Below are positions 8,096-16,560 of a DNA stretch of 64,000 nucleotides, in pieces. The notes below the pieces were generated by a model. That model searched no databases and was not told the origin of the DNA. It saw nothing but the letters and a program-made list of their open reading frames with translations. A program made the translations under genes and the position numbers. How positions within the stretch are numbered: position 1 is the first letter of the stretch; each line of letters begins with the position of its first letter. The DNA is from Actinacidiphila yanglinensis (lineage in GTDB: Bacteria > Actinomycetota > Actinomycetes > Streptomycetales > Streptomycetaceae), in NCBI RefSeq assembly GCF_900107965.1, contig NZ_FNVU01000005.1, positions 310,001 through 374,000 of the forward strand, in the 5' to 3' direction.

Positions 8096-8803
8096 TCAGG
8101 CGTGCGCGCTGATGATGCCGCCGTTGCTGAGCACGATGGAGATGCCGTTGGCGTCGAGGCCGACGTCTTGCTGGTCGGTCTCCACCGTGGCGTCGACCTC
8201 GCCCTCGTTGCCGAGGATCTGCGCGCGGTACCGCAGTTCCCCGATCTTCGTGACCTTGGCCGTCCAGCCGCCCGCGAGCTTGAAGGTGCCCGGGCCCTGA
8301 TGCCCGCCGCCCATCCAGGAGTGGATGGTGCCGTCCAGCGACAGCTCGATGAACATGTCGTTGGCATCGAGCCCCGCGTCGTGTCCGTGGGTCTCCAGCG
8401 TGACGAAGAGTTCGCCCTTGTCGTCGACGACCTTGGCGCGGTAGTGCTCGTCGCCCAGCCGGTAGATCTCGGCCTTGCTGCCGTCCACCAGGGTCTGGGT
8501 GCGGATCGGCTTCGCCGTCTTGGTCGAGGCTGCCGGTGCCGCGGGGGGTGTGGCCGGTGCGGCGGCGGGCGGGGCGGTGGGAGCAGTCCCGTTCGGGGCG
8601 GGCGCGTTGCCGGAGCCGGCCAGGTTGCCCGAGGGCTGCGGCGTGCTGGACGGATCGGCGGCGCCGCTGGAGGAACCGGCGGCGCTGGATGCCTTGGCGC
8701 TGTTGGCCGGCGTGCTCGCAGCCGAGTGGGACGAGCCGCACGCGGTGAGGAGCAGGGCGGCGGAGCCGAGGGCGACACTGGCGAGCGCGGTACGGCGGAT
8801 CAT
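8096..8803 (-). CDS. Lipoprotein with two copies of an unnamed C-terminal domain
   Basis: 235 residues from ATG 8803, which has AGGGGAA just upstream. The signal peptide ends in the lipobox LLTAC, predicting lipid attachment at that Cys and anchorage outside the membrane. An Ala/Pro/Ser linker of about 80 residues follows, then two homologous halves. The first has YRLGDEHYRAKVVDDKG and GLDANDMFIELSLDGTI; the second has GELRYRAQILGNEGE and GLDANGISIVLSNGGII. Both share the DVGLDAN/DAGLDAN turn. I do not recognise the family. The duplication suggests a bivalent binding module. The binding-protein gene 139 bp upstream is transcribed the same way. Confidence 0.75.
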   Translation of the reverse strand: MIRRTALASVALGSAALLLTACGSSHSAASTPANSAKASSAAGSSSGAADPSSTPQPSGNLAGSGNAPAPNGTAPTAPPAAAPATPPAAPAASTKTAKPIRTQTLVDGSKAEIYRLGDEHYRAKVVDDKGELFVTLETHGHDAGLDANDMFIELSLDGTIHSWMGGGHQGPGTFKLAGGWTAKVTKIGELRYRAQILGNEGEVDATVETDQQDVGLDANGISIVLSNGGIISAHA

Positions 8804-8942
8804 GATTTCCCCTAGCGATGAGCTGGTCACTTGCATCGGCTGACACGAATGAGGACCGTGAGTTCTCTGAGGGGGTTTCCGCTGTGGGCCGCCTGTGACG
8901 GGACGGTGACCGCTGTCACAGGACGAGGAGAAACGGACGGCG

Positions 8943-10478
8943 CTACTTCGACGCACCCGCGGTGGGCTCCTGGCAGCGCTGCAGCCCTTCCGGCGTGTAG
9001 CAGGGGAGATGGCCGCCAGCGGTCAACAGGTCCTGGCCAACGCCGCGGAGGGTGAAGTTCAGGAAGCTGGCGGCGAGGGAATCCGCGGGTGGGAGGCCGG
9101 AGGTGTAGGCGTACTCGATCTCGGTGAACGGGTAGTTGGCATCGGCCACGGCCTGCGGCGCGGGTGCCTGCCCGTCGATGGTCAGAGTGCGCACCCCCGC
9201 GGACGAGGCGGCGGCGCGCACCTCGCTGTAGCCGATGGCTCCCGGCAGCCGGGCGACGGTCCCGAGGACCTCGGCGGTGCTGTCCAGCTCGCAGCGAATC
9301 ACCCGGTCGGACGGGGAGTTCTTGTGCCGGCAGTCGCGCGAGGTGAAGGCCGGCTCGCCCCGGCCACCGAGTATCCGGCGGCGGAAGATGTCGCGGGTGC
9401 CCGAGTCGGCGGTGCGGCTGACGAGGAGGATGGGCAGGTCGGGGCCGCCAAGCCGGTCCCAGTTGGCGATGTCCCCCCGGTAGATCGCCCGTATCTGACC
9501 CGTCGTCAGGTTCGTGACCGGCACGTCGTTGTTGGCCACGAGCGCGAAGGCGATGACGGCGACGCGGTGGTCCCGCAGGTTCGGGTAACTGCCGTCCGGC
9601 TTGGGGCCGTCGGACATGGCGATCACCGCCGGCGCGGTGCCTTTGCCGGTCTCCGCGCCCGCGTCCGCGAGTTGCCGCACGCCCTGCTCGCTGCCCTGGG
9701 CGGCCACCGTGACCGTGGAGCGCGGGCACTGGGACTCGTACTTCCGCGCGATCTGCTGCATGACCGGGGCGAACGCCGTGGAGCCGGTGACCTTGAGCCG
9801 CCCGGTGGCGCAGTCCATCGGCGGCGGGGTGTCCTTGCCCACGATGATGATGCCCGCAAGCACCGTGACGCAGACGGTCAGCATGACGGTGATCAGCCGG
9901 CTGGGCCGGCTGAACAGCGGCGGCTTCTCGTCCATCGGGACCGAGCGGTTGGGCTTCACCCGGCCGCCCGCGATCCCGCCGGTGATCTCGACCCGGGAGC
10001 GGACCGGACCGCCGGTGAGCCGGATCAGCAGCTTGTAGTGCTCGCCCGGGTTGAGCGGCACGCGCGGCAGGAAGACCTTGTTGTCCCGGTGGCGTACGCC
10101 CGTCGCGTCCGCCGACAGCCTGAAGTGCTCGATCAGGCCGCTGGGATCGGGCTGGGTGACGGCGGCGCTCTGCACGTGCCGACCGCTGAACTGGACGGTG
10201 AGGCCCCGCTGTTCGTCGCGGTCGGTGTAGTCGCCGTGCCGGATGTCCTCCGCGCCGTCGTTCTCGATGCGCAGCAGGACCAGCGTGGCCTCGGGCATCC
10301 GGGGCAGCGCGCTGAACAGTTCGTTGTCGCTGTCGACGGCGATGTCCATCTGCACGCGGTAGCCGATGCTCTTGCCGCGGACGAGGCGTTCGTACCAGAC
10401 GACGCCGATCGACACCCCGACGCCGATCAGCGCGGTGACCAGGGCCACGATGTTGTCGGCGCTCAAGTAGTCGCCCAT
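8943..10478 (-). CDS. PstS-like substrate-binding-domain protein with two membrane segments
   Basis: 511 residues from ATG 10478 (MGDYLSADNIV), preceded by GGGGGA 10 nt away; ATG 10496 is an alternative without a clear site. Helix 1 lies at about residues 8-28 (NIVALVTALIGVGVSIGVVW), followed by a beta-rich region of about 160 residues and helix 2 at about 194-214 (LITVMLTVCVTVLAGIIIVG). After that comes a phosphate-binding-protein-like fold: LKVTGSTAFAPVMQQIARKY, NNDVPVTNLTTGQIRAIYRGDI, and SRTADSGTRDIFRRRILGG. PstS-type proteins normally follow a cleaved signal peptide, so a double-anchored form with a separate domain on the other membrane face suggests a sensor or scaffold rather than a transporter subunit. 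No pst transporter genes are adjacent. Confidence 0.8.
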   Translation of the reverse strand: MGDYLSADNIVALVTALIGVGVSIGVVWYERLVRGKSIGYRVQMDIAVDSDNELFSALPRMPEATLVLLRIENDGAEDIRHGDYTDRDEQRGLTVQFSGRHVQSAAVTQPDPSGLIEHFRLSADATGVRHRDNKVFLPRVPLNPGEHYKLLIRLTGGPVRSRVEITGGIAGGRVKPNRSVPMDEKPPLFSRPSRLITVMLTVCVTVLAGIIIVGKDTPPPMDCATGRLKVTGSTAFAPVMQQIARKYESQCPRSTVTVAAQGSEQGVRQLADAGAETGKGTAPAVIAMSDGPKPDGSYPNLRDHRVAVIAFALVANNDVPVTNLTTGQIRAIYRGDIANWDRLGGPDLPILLVSRTADSGTRDIFRRRILGGRGEPAFTSRDCRHKNSPSDRVIRCELDSTAEVLGTVARLPGAIGYSEVRAAASSAGVRTLTIDGQAPAPQAVADANYPFTEIEYAYTSGLPPADSLAASFLNFTLRGVGQDLLTAGGHLPCYTPEGLQRCQEPTAGASK

Positions 10479-10582
10479 GATCGGCTCGTCCCCCATGACG
10501 GCGCTCGTGCTGCGGTGCGCGGGTGTGCGGCGCGCGGTGTGCGCCCGCACCGGCGGTCGGCCCGTTCGGGCGTGCGGCGAGG

Positions 10583-10795
10583 TCAGCCCGCCGGCTGGGA
10601 GTGCTGGAGGTGGCGGAAAGTCGACTTCCAGCCGGATCCCACGTTCAGGACGTGCAGTTGGCTGCCGCTCGGGCCGAGGTCCAGCGCGGCGATCCCCTCC
10701 ACCTCGTCGTCGGGCTGGACGTCCTGCGCGAAGGTGCGGTTGACCGCCTCCAACTCGACCGGTGGCACGTCCTGTTGTTCGTGGACGGCATCCAT
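10583..10795 (-). CDS. Small hypothetical protein upstream of the binding protein
   Basis: 70 residues from ATG 10795 (MDAVHEQQDVPPVELEAVNR). Third codon positions are almost all G or C from this ATG onward but not before it, which supports both the gene and the start. Acidic N-terminal half, then LGPSGSQLHVLNVGSGWKS. No signal, helix or known motif. It ends 104 bp before the binding-protein start on the same strand, so the two may be co-transcribed. No Shine-Dalgarno is evident. Confidence 0.5.
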   Translation of the reverse strand: MDAVHEQQDVPPVELEAVNRTFAQDVQPDDEVEGIAALDLGPSGSQLHVLNVGSGWKSTFRHLQHSQPAG

Positions 10796-11461
10796 TGCAG
10801 CAGTGCGTGGGCGAGCGGCACACCGGCCGCAGATGAACTCTGGCCGACGGGAGCGGGGCGGCGGTGGCAGAGGTTCATCCGCCGGGTTGAGCACGGAAAA
10901 TGATTGATCATCCCGTATGTCCCTCGCCTCACGTGCGGGGTTGACGCGTGTAGCTGTGAACCAGAGTGACCAGCGGGTATCAAAGAGGTTGAATTTTCTC
11001 TAAAAGTATCTTGACGAACCGTCACCACCGGGGCAATCTGGCCGATCTGGATACCGATTCTTTGCCTCCAGGGGGTAGGGGGATTCGAGAGGCTGGGATC
11101 GGTTTCCCGATGGTTCGGCGGACGGAACGGGCTTCACGCGGCGTGAAGTCAGCCGAGCGGAATCGGCCCGAGGTGTGGGGGCGCACCCGGGATTGATGGG
11201 GGTCGTGCGTGCTGGAAGGTCCGGGAGGAGAGCCACCCGGATTCCTCGCAACCATCGGCGCCCGCCGATGTCCCGATCCGGTGCAACGCGTCGCATCCGC
11301 ACGCGAGTTCCGGGTGGGGCGCGCGACGGATCAGGAACGAAAACATTCGATCACGTCAGGGCTTCCGGCCGTTCCGGGAGCCGCAGGGCAATATCTTCTG
11401 GCCGTGGGGGAAGCGCGTTGCTGCGCCATTGAAGAACGTCACGTCGAAAGACGTGTGTCGC
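10796..11461. promoter_or_regulatory. Long intergenic region, AT-rich patches and palindromes, no gene seen
   Basis: ATGAT-TG-ATCAT (10900-10911) lies upstream of the minus-strand genes. CTTCACGC-G-GCGTGAAG (11132-11148) is a perfect palindrome suited to a dimeric regulator. CACGTC-GAAA-GACGTG (11440-11455) is a hairpin with a GNRA tetraloop immediately before the tRNA-like element. The patch near 10985-11015 is unusually AT-rich for this genome and may hold promoters. Confidence 0.4.
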
Positions 11462-11532
11462 GGTCCGGTAGCTCAGTTGGCAGAGCGGGGGACGTCGGTC
11501 CCTTGGTGGTGGGTTCGAGCCTCACCCGGATC
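11462..11532 (+). ncRNA. tRNA-like element lacking a normal anticodon arm (tRNA pseudogene?)
   Basis: Acceptor GGTCCGG (11462-11468) pairs with CCGGATC (11526-11532); TA, D arm GCTC/GAGC with AGTTGGCA loop, and T arm GTGGG-TTCGAGC-CTCAC are all canonical. The middle arm is not: instead of a 5-bp stem with a 7-nt loop it forms GGGAC-GTCG-GTCCC (11489-11502), extendable by two G-U pairs, leaving a 4-nt loop and no place for an anticodon with U33. Either a decayed tRNA or a tRNA mimic. It lies 96 nt upstream of a secreted-protein gene on the same strand. Confidence 0.55.
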
Positions 11533-11628
11533 ACGCGGGGATGCGCATGGTGCATACGTGCGCAGCTCCAGCAAGGGGGGTGGGGGCGCCGAGTTGCGCC
11601 CCGCCAGAACTGAAGGGGAAAACACACC

Positions 11629-12588
11629 ATGCGAAAGATCATGGCTTTCGGTGCCGCGAGTGCCGCTCTGGTCGCGATGGTCGGCGTCACCGCCGCCTCC
11701 GCCGACTCCAGTGGCGGCAGCGGTGCGAACTACCATGCGCTCAACCCGTCGAGGATCGCCGACACGCGTACGACCGTCGCCCTGGGGGCCGGCAAGGTGC
11801 TGCGCGTCAAGGTGGCAGGCGTCGGTGGGGTTCCGACGTCCGGTGCGACCTCGGCCGAGCTCGACGTGACCGCGACCGGCGCGACGGGCAAGGGGTACCT
11901 CGCCGCGTACCCGGACGGCACGACCCGGTCCAGCGCGAGCACCCTCAACTTCACCAAGGGGGTGTCGATCTCCAACACGGGCGCGGTCACCATCGGTACG
12001 TCGGGGTACGTCGACATCTACGCGTCCGCGACCACCCAGGTCGTGGTGGACGTGGAGGGGTACTACGCGGCCGCCGCGGCCCAGACCGTCTCCCTCACCA
12101 CCGCGAACGCGCTCAACGGCGGCCAGACGGTCCTGACGCACGTGGGCGGCAAGGTCGGCGACCCGGGGTTCGCCACGCCCCTCACCAGCGAGGTGACGCT
12201 CCCGGCGGGTACGTACCAGTACACGCTCTACGCGGACTTCAGCCGCAAGGCCGGCACCGGTTCCGACAACCCGGACGGGAACAACACGTACGGGACGGCG
12301 TTCCTGTGGGCCGACGTGAACGGCGACAACGCGTACGACTGGAAGTCCGGTGAGGCGCTGGGCGGGACCGTCCAGACGGGTCCGGTGCCGGTCGACCCCA
12401 CGGGCAGCATCGAGCAGCCGGCGAACGGCACCGGGGTCTTCACCCTCACCGCCCCGACCAAGGTGCAGGTCGGTGGCTTCGCCTACAACACCAACACGGG
12501 TTCGTACGGGACCGTGGGCCAGCCCGGTGAGGGGGACTTCTCCTTCCTCGGCTCGACCGCGAGCTTCATCAAGCTCAACGTCGGCTGA
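11629..12588 (+). CDS. Secreted cell-surface-type protein with an SRIADTR...VVVDVEGYY domain
   Basis: 319 residues, with GAAGGGGA upstream of the ATG. A signal peptide (MRKIMAFGAASAALVAMVGV, cleavage near AASA-DS) is followed by a domain of about 130 residues. That domain carries NPSRIADTR at its start, STLNFTKG in the middle and VVVDVEGYYA at the end, a beta-rich repeat common in secreted actinobacterial proteins, here in one copy. The C-terminal half (AGTYQYTLYADF...GVFTLTAPTKVQVGGFAYN) looks like a separate beta-sandwich. No catalytic motif is visible; a surface or matrix role is a guess. A strong terminator follows. Confidence 0.75.
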   Translation: MRKIMAFGAASAALVAMVGVTAASADSSGGSGANYHALNPSRIADTRTTVALGAGKVLRVKVAGVGGVPTSGATSAELDVTATGATGKGYLAAYPDGTTRSSASTLNFTKGVSISNTGAVTIGTSGYVDIYASATTQVVVDVEGYYAAAAAQTVSLTTANALNGGQTVLTHVGGKVGDPGFATPLTSEVTLPAGTYQYTLYADFSRKAGTGSDNPDGNNTYGTAFLWADVNGDNAYDWKSGEALGGTVQTGPVPVDPTGSIEQPANGTGVFTLTAPTKVQVGGFAYNTNTGSYGTVGQPGEGDFSFLGSTASFIKLNVG

Positions 12589-12651
12589 CAACCGGCCCTT
12601 GATGGACGTCGGTTGGCAGCTGATGGCTGACAGCTGACGAGTGACCGGTCG

Positions 12652-12689
12652 TCGGGGCGGCGGTGTCGAAATCGGCACCGCCGCCCCGA
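12652..12689. terminator. Bidirectional terminator between convergent genes
   Basis: A 14-bp perfect inverted repeat: TCGGGGCGGCGGTG (12652-12665) and its complement (12676-12689), loop of 10 nt. It separates the secreted-protein gene from the Tat lipoprotein gene that converges on it. Confidence 0.75.
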
Positions 12690-12732
12690 TCCCGCGTGGG
12701 AGCCCCCCGACGGAGCCCCGCACGGATCGCGC

Positions 12733-14169
12733 TCAGGCGTCCTCGACCGCGTCGTAGCGTGCCAGCATCGGGCGAAGGGGCTGCTCCCCGCTGTCCGGCA
12801 GGAACGCGCGCACCGCGCCGGCTGCGAGCACCGTACGGGTGCCGGGGACCAGGCAGGTGGCGACGCAGTCCATGGACTGGCCGGAGTTCTTCTTCGAAGG
12901 TGAGGGCGAGGGCGAAGTCGACGACGGTGCGGCCGACTTCGCCGCCGAGGAAGAGGGTTGCTCGGGCGGACCCGGCACATCCGCGGGGAAGCCCAGGCGG
13001 ACGATCCTCCCGTCGCCGGTGAGCCGGGTCTGCGAGTCCAGGAGCAGGCTGCCGGTCCCGTCGGGGACCGTGGTGGACGTGCCCACCCCGCGCCCTGTGT
13101 ACGGGAGTTGGCGCTTCGTCCAGCTGCCTCCGGCGCCGGTCAGCACGATGGTCTGCGGGACGGGCTCGTCGTCGACCTCGCCCTGGGCGAAGTCGTTGGT
13201 CCCGAGGGTCCACAGGCGGGCGCGCTCCGCGTCGTGGACGACGGTGTCGAGCTGGGCGCTCGCCTCCGGAGGCACGGGATCGGGGAAGCGGTACGTGGGA
13301 GTGTCCAGCCGCTGCCAGCCGCTGGAAGTCCAACGGGCACTCGCCGGCTGCGGATAGCAGGGATCGGCTCCGCAGTTGTCCGCCACCGACCCCTCGTTTC
13401 CCACCACCCAGGCCTGCGGGGTGCCGTCCGGGGTCGCGGGCCGGAAGGCGGTGATCGACCGCGCGTTGAAGGGGAGTTCGGGCAGGTGCCAGCTCTCCCC
13501 GTTCCAGTGGAGCGTCTTCCCGTCGACGCAGAGCCACAGGTGGCGTGGGCCCGCCGCGGCGAGCCAGGGTCCGTCGACACCGCCGCCCCAGGACAACTGG
13601 CCTTTCGCCACCGGTGGAGTGGGCAGGGCCCGCCACTTCTCGCCGTTCCAGTGGTACGCGGACGGAACGGAGGCGTCCGCCGGGCGACTTGCGAGCCAGA
13701 TGTCGTCGGGACCGCCCGCGGCGAGCGCCCAGGGCATGCCCTCCGGGGTGACCTCGTCCGGCAACGGGTGGCTGTTCCACCGGTTGCCGTCCCAGTGGTC
13801 GAGGAACAGCGCGGTCGGGCGCTTGCCGTCCTTCAGACCGCCCTTGGCACCAAGGGCCCACACGTCGTCCGGGGAGGTGACGGCGAGTGCTTGGTACGAG
13901 CCGTTCCACGTGTTCGCGAGGTGGGTGTAGCGCCACGCCTTAGGAGTCGAGCGGGCGGAGGCCGCCGTGTCGGCGGGCGGGCCGTCCTCGAGCGGGTCCC
14001 GGCCGGTGCTGCCCGGGGCGCCGGTGCCGGAACGGGAAGCCGAAGTCGACGCCCTGCCAGCGGAGTTCGGCGAGCCCGAACCACTTCGCGCGCAGGAGGT
14101 GAGTGCTGCGGCTCCGGCGAGGGCGGCCGCACTGAGCAGCGTGCGCCGGGAGGGGACGGCTGCGTTCAT
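12733..14169 (-). CDS. Tat-type lipoprotein with HWNGxxW repeats (propeller-like)
   Basis: 478 residues. The N terminus SRRTLLSAAALAGAAALTSC combines a twin-arginine motif with a lipobox, predicting folded export and lipid anchoring. The mature part contains recurring units ending in aromatic motifs: DHWDGNRWNSHPLP, YHWNGEKWRALPTP, LHWNGESWHLPELP and RWTSSGWQRLDTP, each preceded by a segment such as DDVWALG or DDIWLAS. That periodicity points to a beta-propeller-like ligand-binding fold. A Ser/Pro-rich linker and the DCVATC pair precede the C terminus. No enzyme motif is seen. Divergent from the isochorismatase-like gene. Confidence 0.75.
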   Translation of the reverse strand: MNAAVPSRRTLLSAAALAGAAALTSCARSGSGSPNSAGRASTSASRSGTGAPGSTGRDPLEDGPPADTAASARSTPKAWRYTHLANTWNGSYQALAVTSPDDVWALGAKGGLKDGKRPTALFLDHWDGNRWNSHPLPDEVTPEGMPWALAAGGPDDIWLASRPADASVPSAYHWNGEKWRALPTPPVAKGQLSWGGGVDGPWLAAAGPRHLWLCVDGKTLHWNGESWHLPELPFNARSITAFRPATPDGTPQAWVVGNEGSVADNCGADPCYPQPASARWTSSGWQRLDTPTYRFPDPVPPEASAQLDTVVHDAERARLWTLGTNDFAQGEVDDEPVPQTIVLTGAGGSWTKRQLPYTGRGVGTSTTVPDGTGSLLLDSQTRLTGDGRIVRLGFPADVPGPPEQPSSSAAKSAAPSSTSPSPSPSKKNSGQSMDCVATCLVPGTRTVLAAGAVRAFLPDSGEQPLRPMLARYDAVEDA

Positions 14170-14388
14170 GCGGGCCGACTGTACTACGACCGTACGGACA
14201 CCCTGGGCTGCAGACCGTCTGCGGACGACCCGCACCGCGCCATCAAGGGCACGGATGGCGGGGGTTGCGGGGGCCTGCGTACGAGGGCACACCTCGGCCT
14301 GCGTACGAGAGGGACCCTCGGCATTCCGATGCACCGTGCCGCCGAATCGTGGCGGCGCTCCGAAGGAGGATGCGGCTACCGTGAGCCC

Positions 14389-14931
14389 GTGCCGCACACC
14401 TCCGCGCTCCTCGTCATCGACATGCAGAACGACCCGATGGGCATCGCCCACCGGCCCGTCGAGACCATCGCCGTGATCGCCGGGCTGCGCGAGCGGGCCA
14501 AGGCCGCCGGCGTACCGGTCGTGACGGTCCAGGACCACGGATCCGGCATGGAAGCGGGCACCGAGGGCTGGCAGGTCGTCACCCAACTCGCGCCCACCGC
14601 GGGCGAGTCTGTCGTCCACAAGACCAGTCCCGACAGCTTTCTCGACACCGACCTCGACCGCACCTTGCGGGAGTTGGGGGTCACCGAGGTGGTCGTCACC
14701 GGGTTCGCGACGGAGATCTGCGTGGACACCACGGCGCGCCGGGCGCTGGGTCACGGATACGACCTGGTGCTGGTCGCCGACGGGCATACGACGTCCGTCC
14801 GGCCCGACGGCAGCCCGTACGCCTCGCCGGACGCGTCCATCGCTCACCACAATGAGATCTTCCGGCACCTCCGCTTCCCCGGTCGGCACGTCCGCGTGCT
14901 GCCCGCGTCCGGCGTGGAGTTCCGGGTCTGA
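14389..14931 (+). CDS. Cysteine hydrolase of the isochorismatase-like superfamily
   Basis: 180 residues. GTG 14389 is the only in-frame start near the fold, although the best AGGAGGA (14365-14371) is rather far upstream. The superfamily triad is visible: D10 in LLVIDMQND, a Lys in HKTSPDSF, and the nucleophilic Cys in VTGFATEICVDTTAR (the position of the catalytic Cys in nicotinamidase-like enzymes). Substrate cannot be told; likely an amide or a carbamoyl-type bond. It stands alone, divergent from the Tat lipoprotein gene. The promoter region carries a 14-bp direct repeat (14272-14285 and 14296-14309). Confidence 0.85.
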   Translation: MPHTSALLVIDMQNDPMGIAHRPVETIAVIAGLRERAKAAGVPVVTVQDHGSGMEAGTEGWQVVTQLAPTAGESVVHKTSPDSFLDTDLDRTLRELGVTEVVVTGFATEICVDTTARRALGHGYDLVLVADGHTTSVRPDGSPYASPDASIAHHNEIFRHLRFPGRHVRVLPASGVEFRV

Positions 14932-15255
14932 CCGCCGCGTCGCCGGGCTGTCACTCAGCGTGTCCGCCGCACGGGAACGGCGCTGTCCGGCGCACGGGGT
15001 CCTTCCGAAGGTGCAGATGCCGGGAGCGCGTCGGAGAATGGTGAGCAGTACGGCTTCGGACGCGTGGCCGGGGGTCGAGGCCGGACGGGACCGGCGTGCC
15101 GGGGGCCCTGGAGACGCCTGCGCGGTGCCCGGTCCTCGAGCGCGCGCCGCCGACACGGGACCGCCCGCGCCACTCCACCGCTCACCGCCGACCCCTCGCG
15201 AAGCACCCGTTGCCACCCGAACCAGCTGGACTACCCGGATTCCTGGAGGTCCTCC
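14932..15255. other. Intergenic, no gene seen
   Basis: Frames here are shadow frames with poor codon bias. A plausible ribosome binding site (GGAGG, 15245-15249) belongs to the small membrane protein that follows. Confidence 0.5.
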
Positions 15256-15564
15256 ATGAACGCGTTGAGCCATCACCAAGCGGTCCGGCCCGCGAGCCCA
15301 CTGGTGCGCGCCCGGGCCGCGCGGACCCGGCGGCTTCGCCACGCGGCGGTCTGGGCGGGCGTGTTCTTCGTCCTGACGGGGCTTCTCGCCTGGGGCGCGG
15401 CGGAGACGGACACGGGCGACACCCAGAACGTGATCGCCGTGATGGCGACGGCCTGCTTCGTCTTCTTCTGCATGGCGCTGGCGGAGGCCGTACGGCTGGC
15501 CCTCCGGGTCCGGCGCGAGGCGAACGCACCCCAACGCGAGGGGAACTCGCTCTCCTCGGCCTGA
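15256..15564 (+). CDS. Small membrane protein with two helices
   Basis: 102 residues, ATG 15256 with GGAGG at 15245-15249. A basic N terminus (VRARAARTRRLRH) precedes helix 1 (AVWAGVFFVLTGLLAWGAA), then a short loop ETDTGDTQN, helix 2 (VIAVMATACFVFFCMALAEA) and an arginine-rich tail (LRVRREAN). Positive-inside rule suggests both termini are cytoplasmic. No known domain. Confidence 0.65.
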   Translation: MNALSHHQAVRPASPLVRARAARTRRLRHAAVWAGVFFVLTGLLAWGAAETDTGDTQNVIAVMATACFVFFCMALAEAVRLALRVRREANAPQREGNSLSSA

Positions 15565-15621
15565 GATTCGCCCGCCCGCAAAACAAGAGGTCGGACGGCG
15601 CGGTGGCCGAGGAGGGACCCG

Positions 15622-16347
15622 GTGATGGACGGATCGGTGCCGTACGGCTGCGGGTTGGCGCGGCTGGCGGTGGTGCGGCACGGGGAGAGCACGGCGAACG
15701 AGGTGTTCGCGCGGGCTGTGGCGGCGGGTGACCCCGAGTTGGCGGTGGGGGAGGCGGTCGACGCGCGGGTCCCGTTGTCGGAGCGAGGGGTGCGGCAGGC
15801 GGAGGTGCTGGGGCAGTGGCTGGCCGGGCTGGGGGCGGGCGAGCGGCCGGAGTTGGTGGTGTGCTCGCCCTACCTGCGGGCACTGCGGACGTGGGAGGTG
15901 ATGGCGGCGGTCGCGGGGGAGGCGGGGGTGCCGTACGGGTCCGCGCTGGTGGACGAGCGGTTGCGGGACCGGGAGATGGGCGTGCTGGAGCTGATGACGC
16001 CGCCGGCGATCCGTGCGCACGCGCCCGCGGAGGCGGACCGGCGGGAGCGGGTGGGCGAGTGGTTCTACCGGCCGCCGGGCGGCGAGTCGTTGGCGGACGT
16101 GGTGCTGCGGGTCAGGGGCCTGCTGACGGAGTTGGGTACGGGGGCGGCGGGCCGGCGGGTGCTGTTCGTGGCGCACGACGCGGTGGTACCGGCGGTCGAG
16201 GCGGTGCTCGCGGGCATCGGCGGGAGGCGGCCCGGGACGATCCCGGCGCAGGTGCCGAACGGTTCGGTGAGCTGGTGGGAGCATGACGGGGTGGGGCTGC
16301 GGCCGGTGGCGATCGGGGCGACGGCCCCTCTCGGGCCGGGGTGGTGA
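15622..16347 (+). CDS. Histidine phosphatase superfamily protein
   Basis: About 241 residues; GTG 15622 and ATG 15625 both lie at good distance from GGAGGG (15611-15616). The catalytic motif is VRHGES with the phospho-accepting His; the later conserved residues are Arg in VCSPYLRALRT, the acidic DREMGVLE and the second His in FVAHDAVVPAVE. This set is complete for the phosphoglycerate mutase/phosphatase fold. Substrate unknown. Located 57 nt after the small membrane protein, possibly co-transcribed. Confidence 0.88.
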   Translation: MMDGSVPYGCGLARLAVVRHGESTANEVFARAVAAGDPELAVGEAVDARVPLSERGVRQAEVLGQWLAGLGAGERPELVVCSPYLRALRTWEVMAAVAGEAGVPYGSALVDERLRDREMGVLELMTPPAIRAHAPAEADRRERVGEWFYRPPGGESLADVVLRVRGLLTELGTGAAGRRVLFVAHDAVVPAVEAVLAGIGGRRPGTIPAQVPNGSVSWWEHDGVGLRPVAIGATAPLGPGW

Positions 16348-16560
16348 TCCGTCTGCACCGCACGCGCCAAGTGCCCCCAAAAAGGACGGTCGATGGGTTT
16401 ATCGACAGATCGTCACGCGTGCGAGGGAAACGGATCATGGTGGTGCATCACGGACGGTCGGGTGGGCAAATCTGCTGATGGCGACGCCGAACGAACCGGC
16501 GGAGCGGTCGGCCGGCCGCTTCCCGAACGTCAGAGAGTATGTCCCCTTGGAGGGAACACC
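16348..16560 (+). promoter_or_regulatory. Probable long 5' leader of the small secreted protein
   Basis: About 210 nt without a gene. It contains GATGGCGACGCCGAAC and several short complementary blocks before TTGGAGGGAACACC-ATG. It could be a structured leader, but I could not match it to a riboswitch consensus by eye. Confidence 0.25.

Noticed and set aside
14170..16380. Very long minus-strand open frame continuous with the Tat lipoprotein gene
   Set aside because: Upstream of ATG 14169 it is antisense to the isochorismatase-like, membrane and phosphatase genes. GC-rich DNA leaves long antisense frames open.
16348..16560. Possible cyclic-dinucleotide riboswitch
   Set aside because: GACGCCGAAC and nearby blocks are suggestive, but I could not assemble the conserved core of any riboswitch class by eye.
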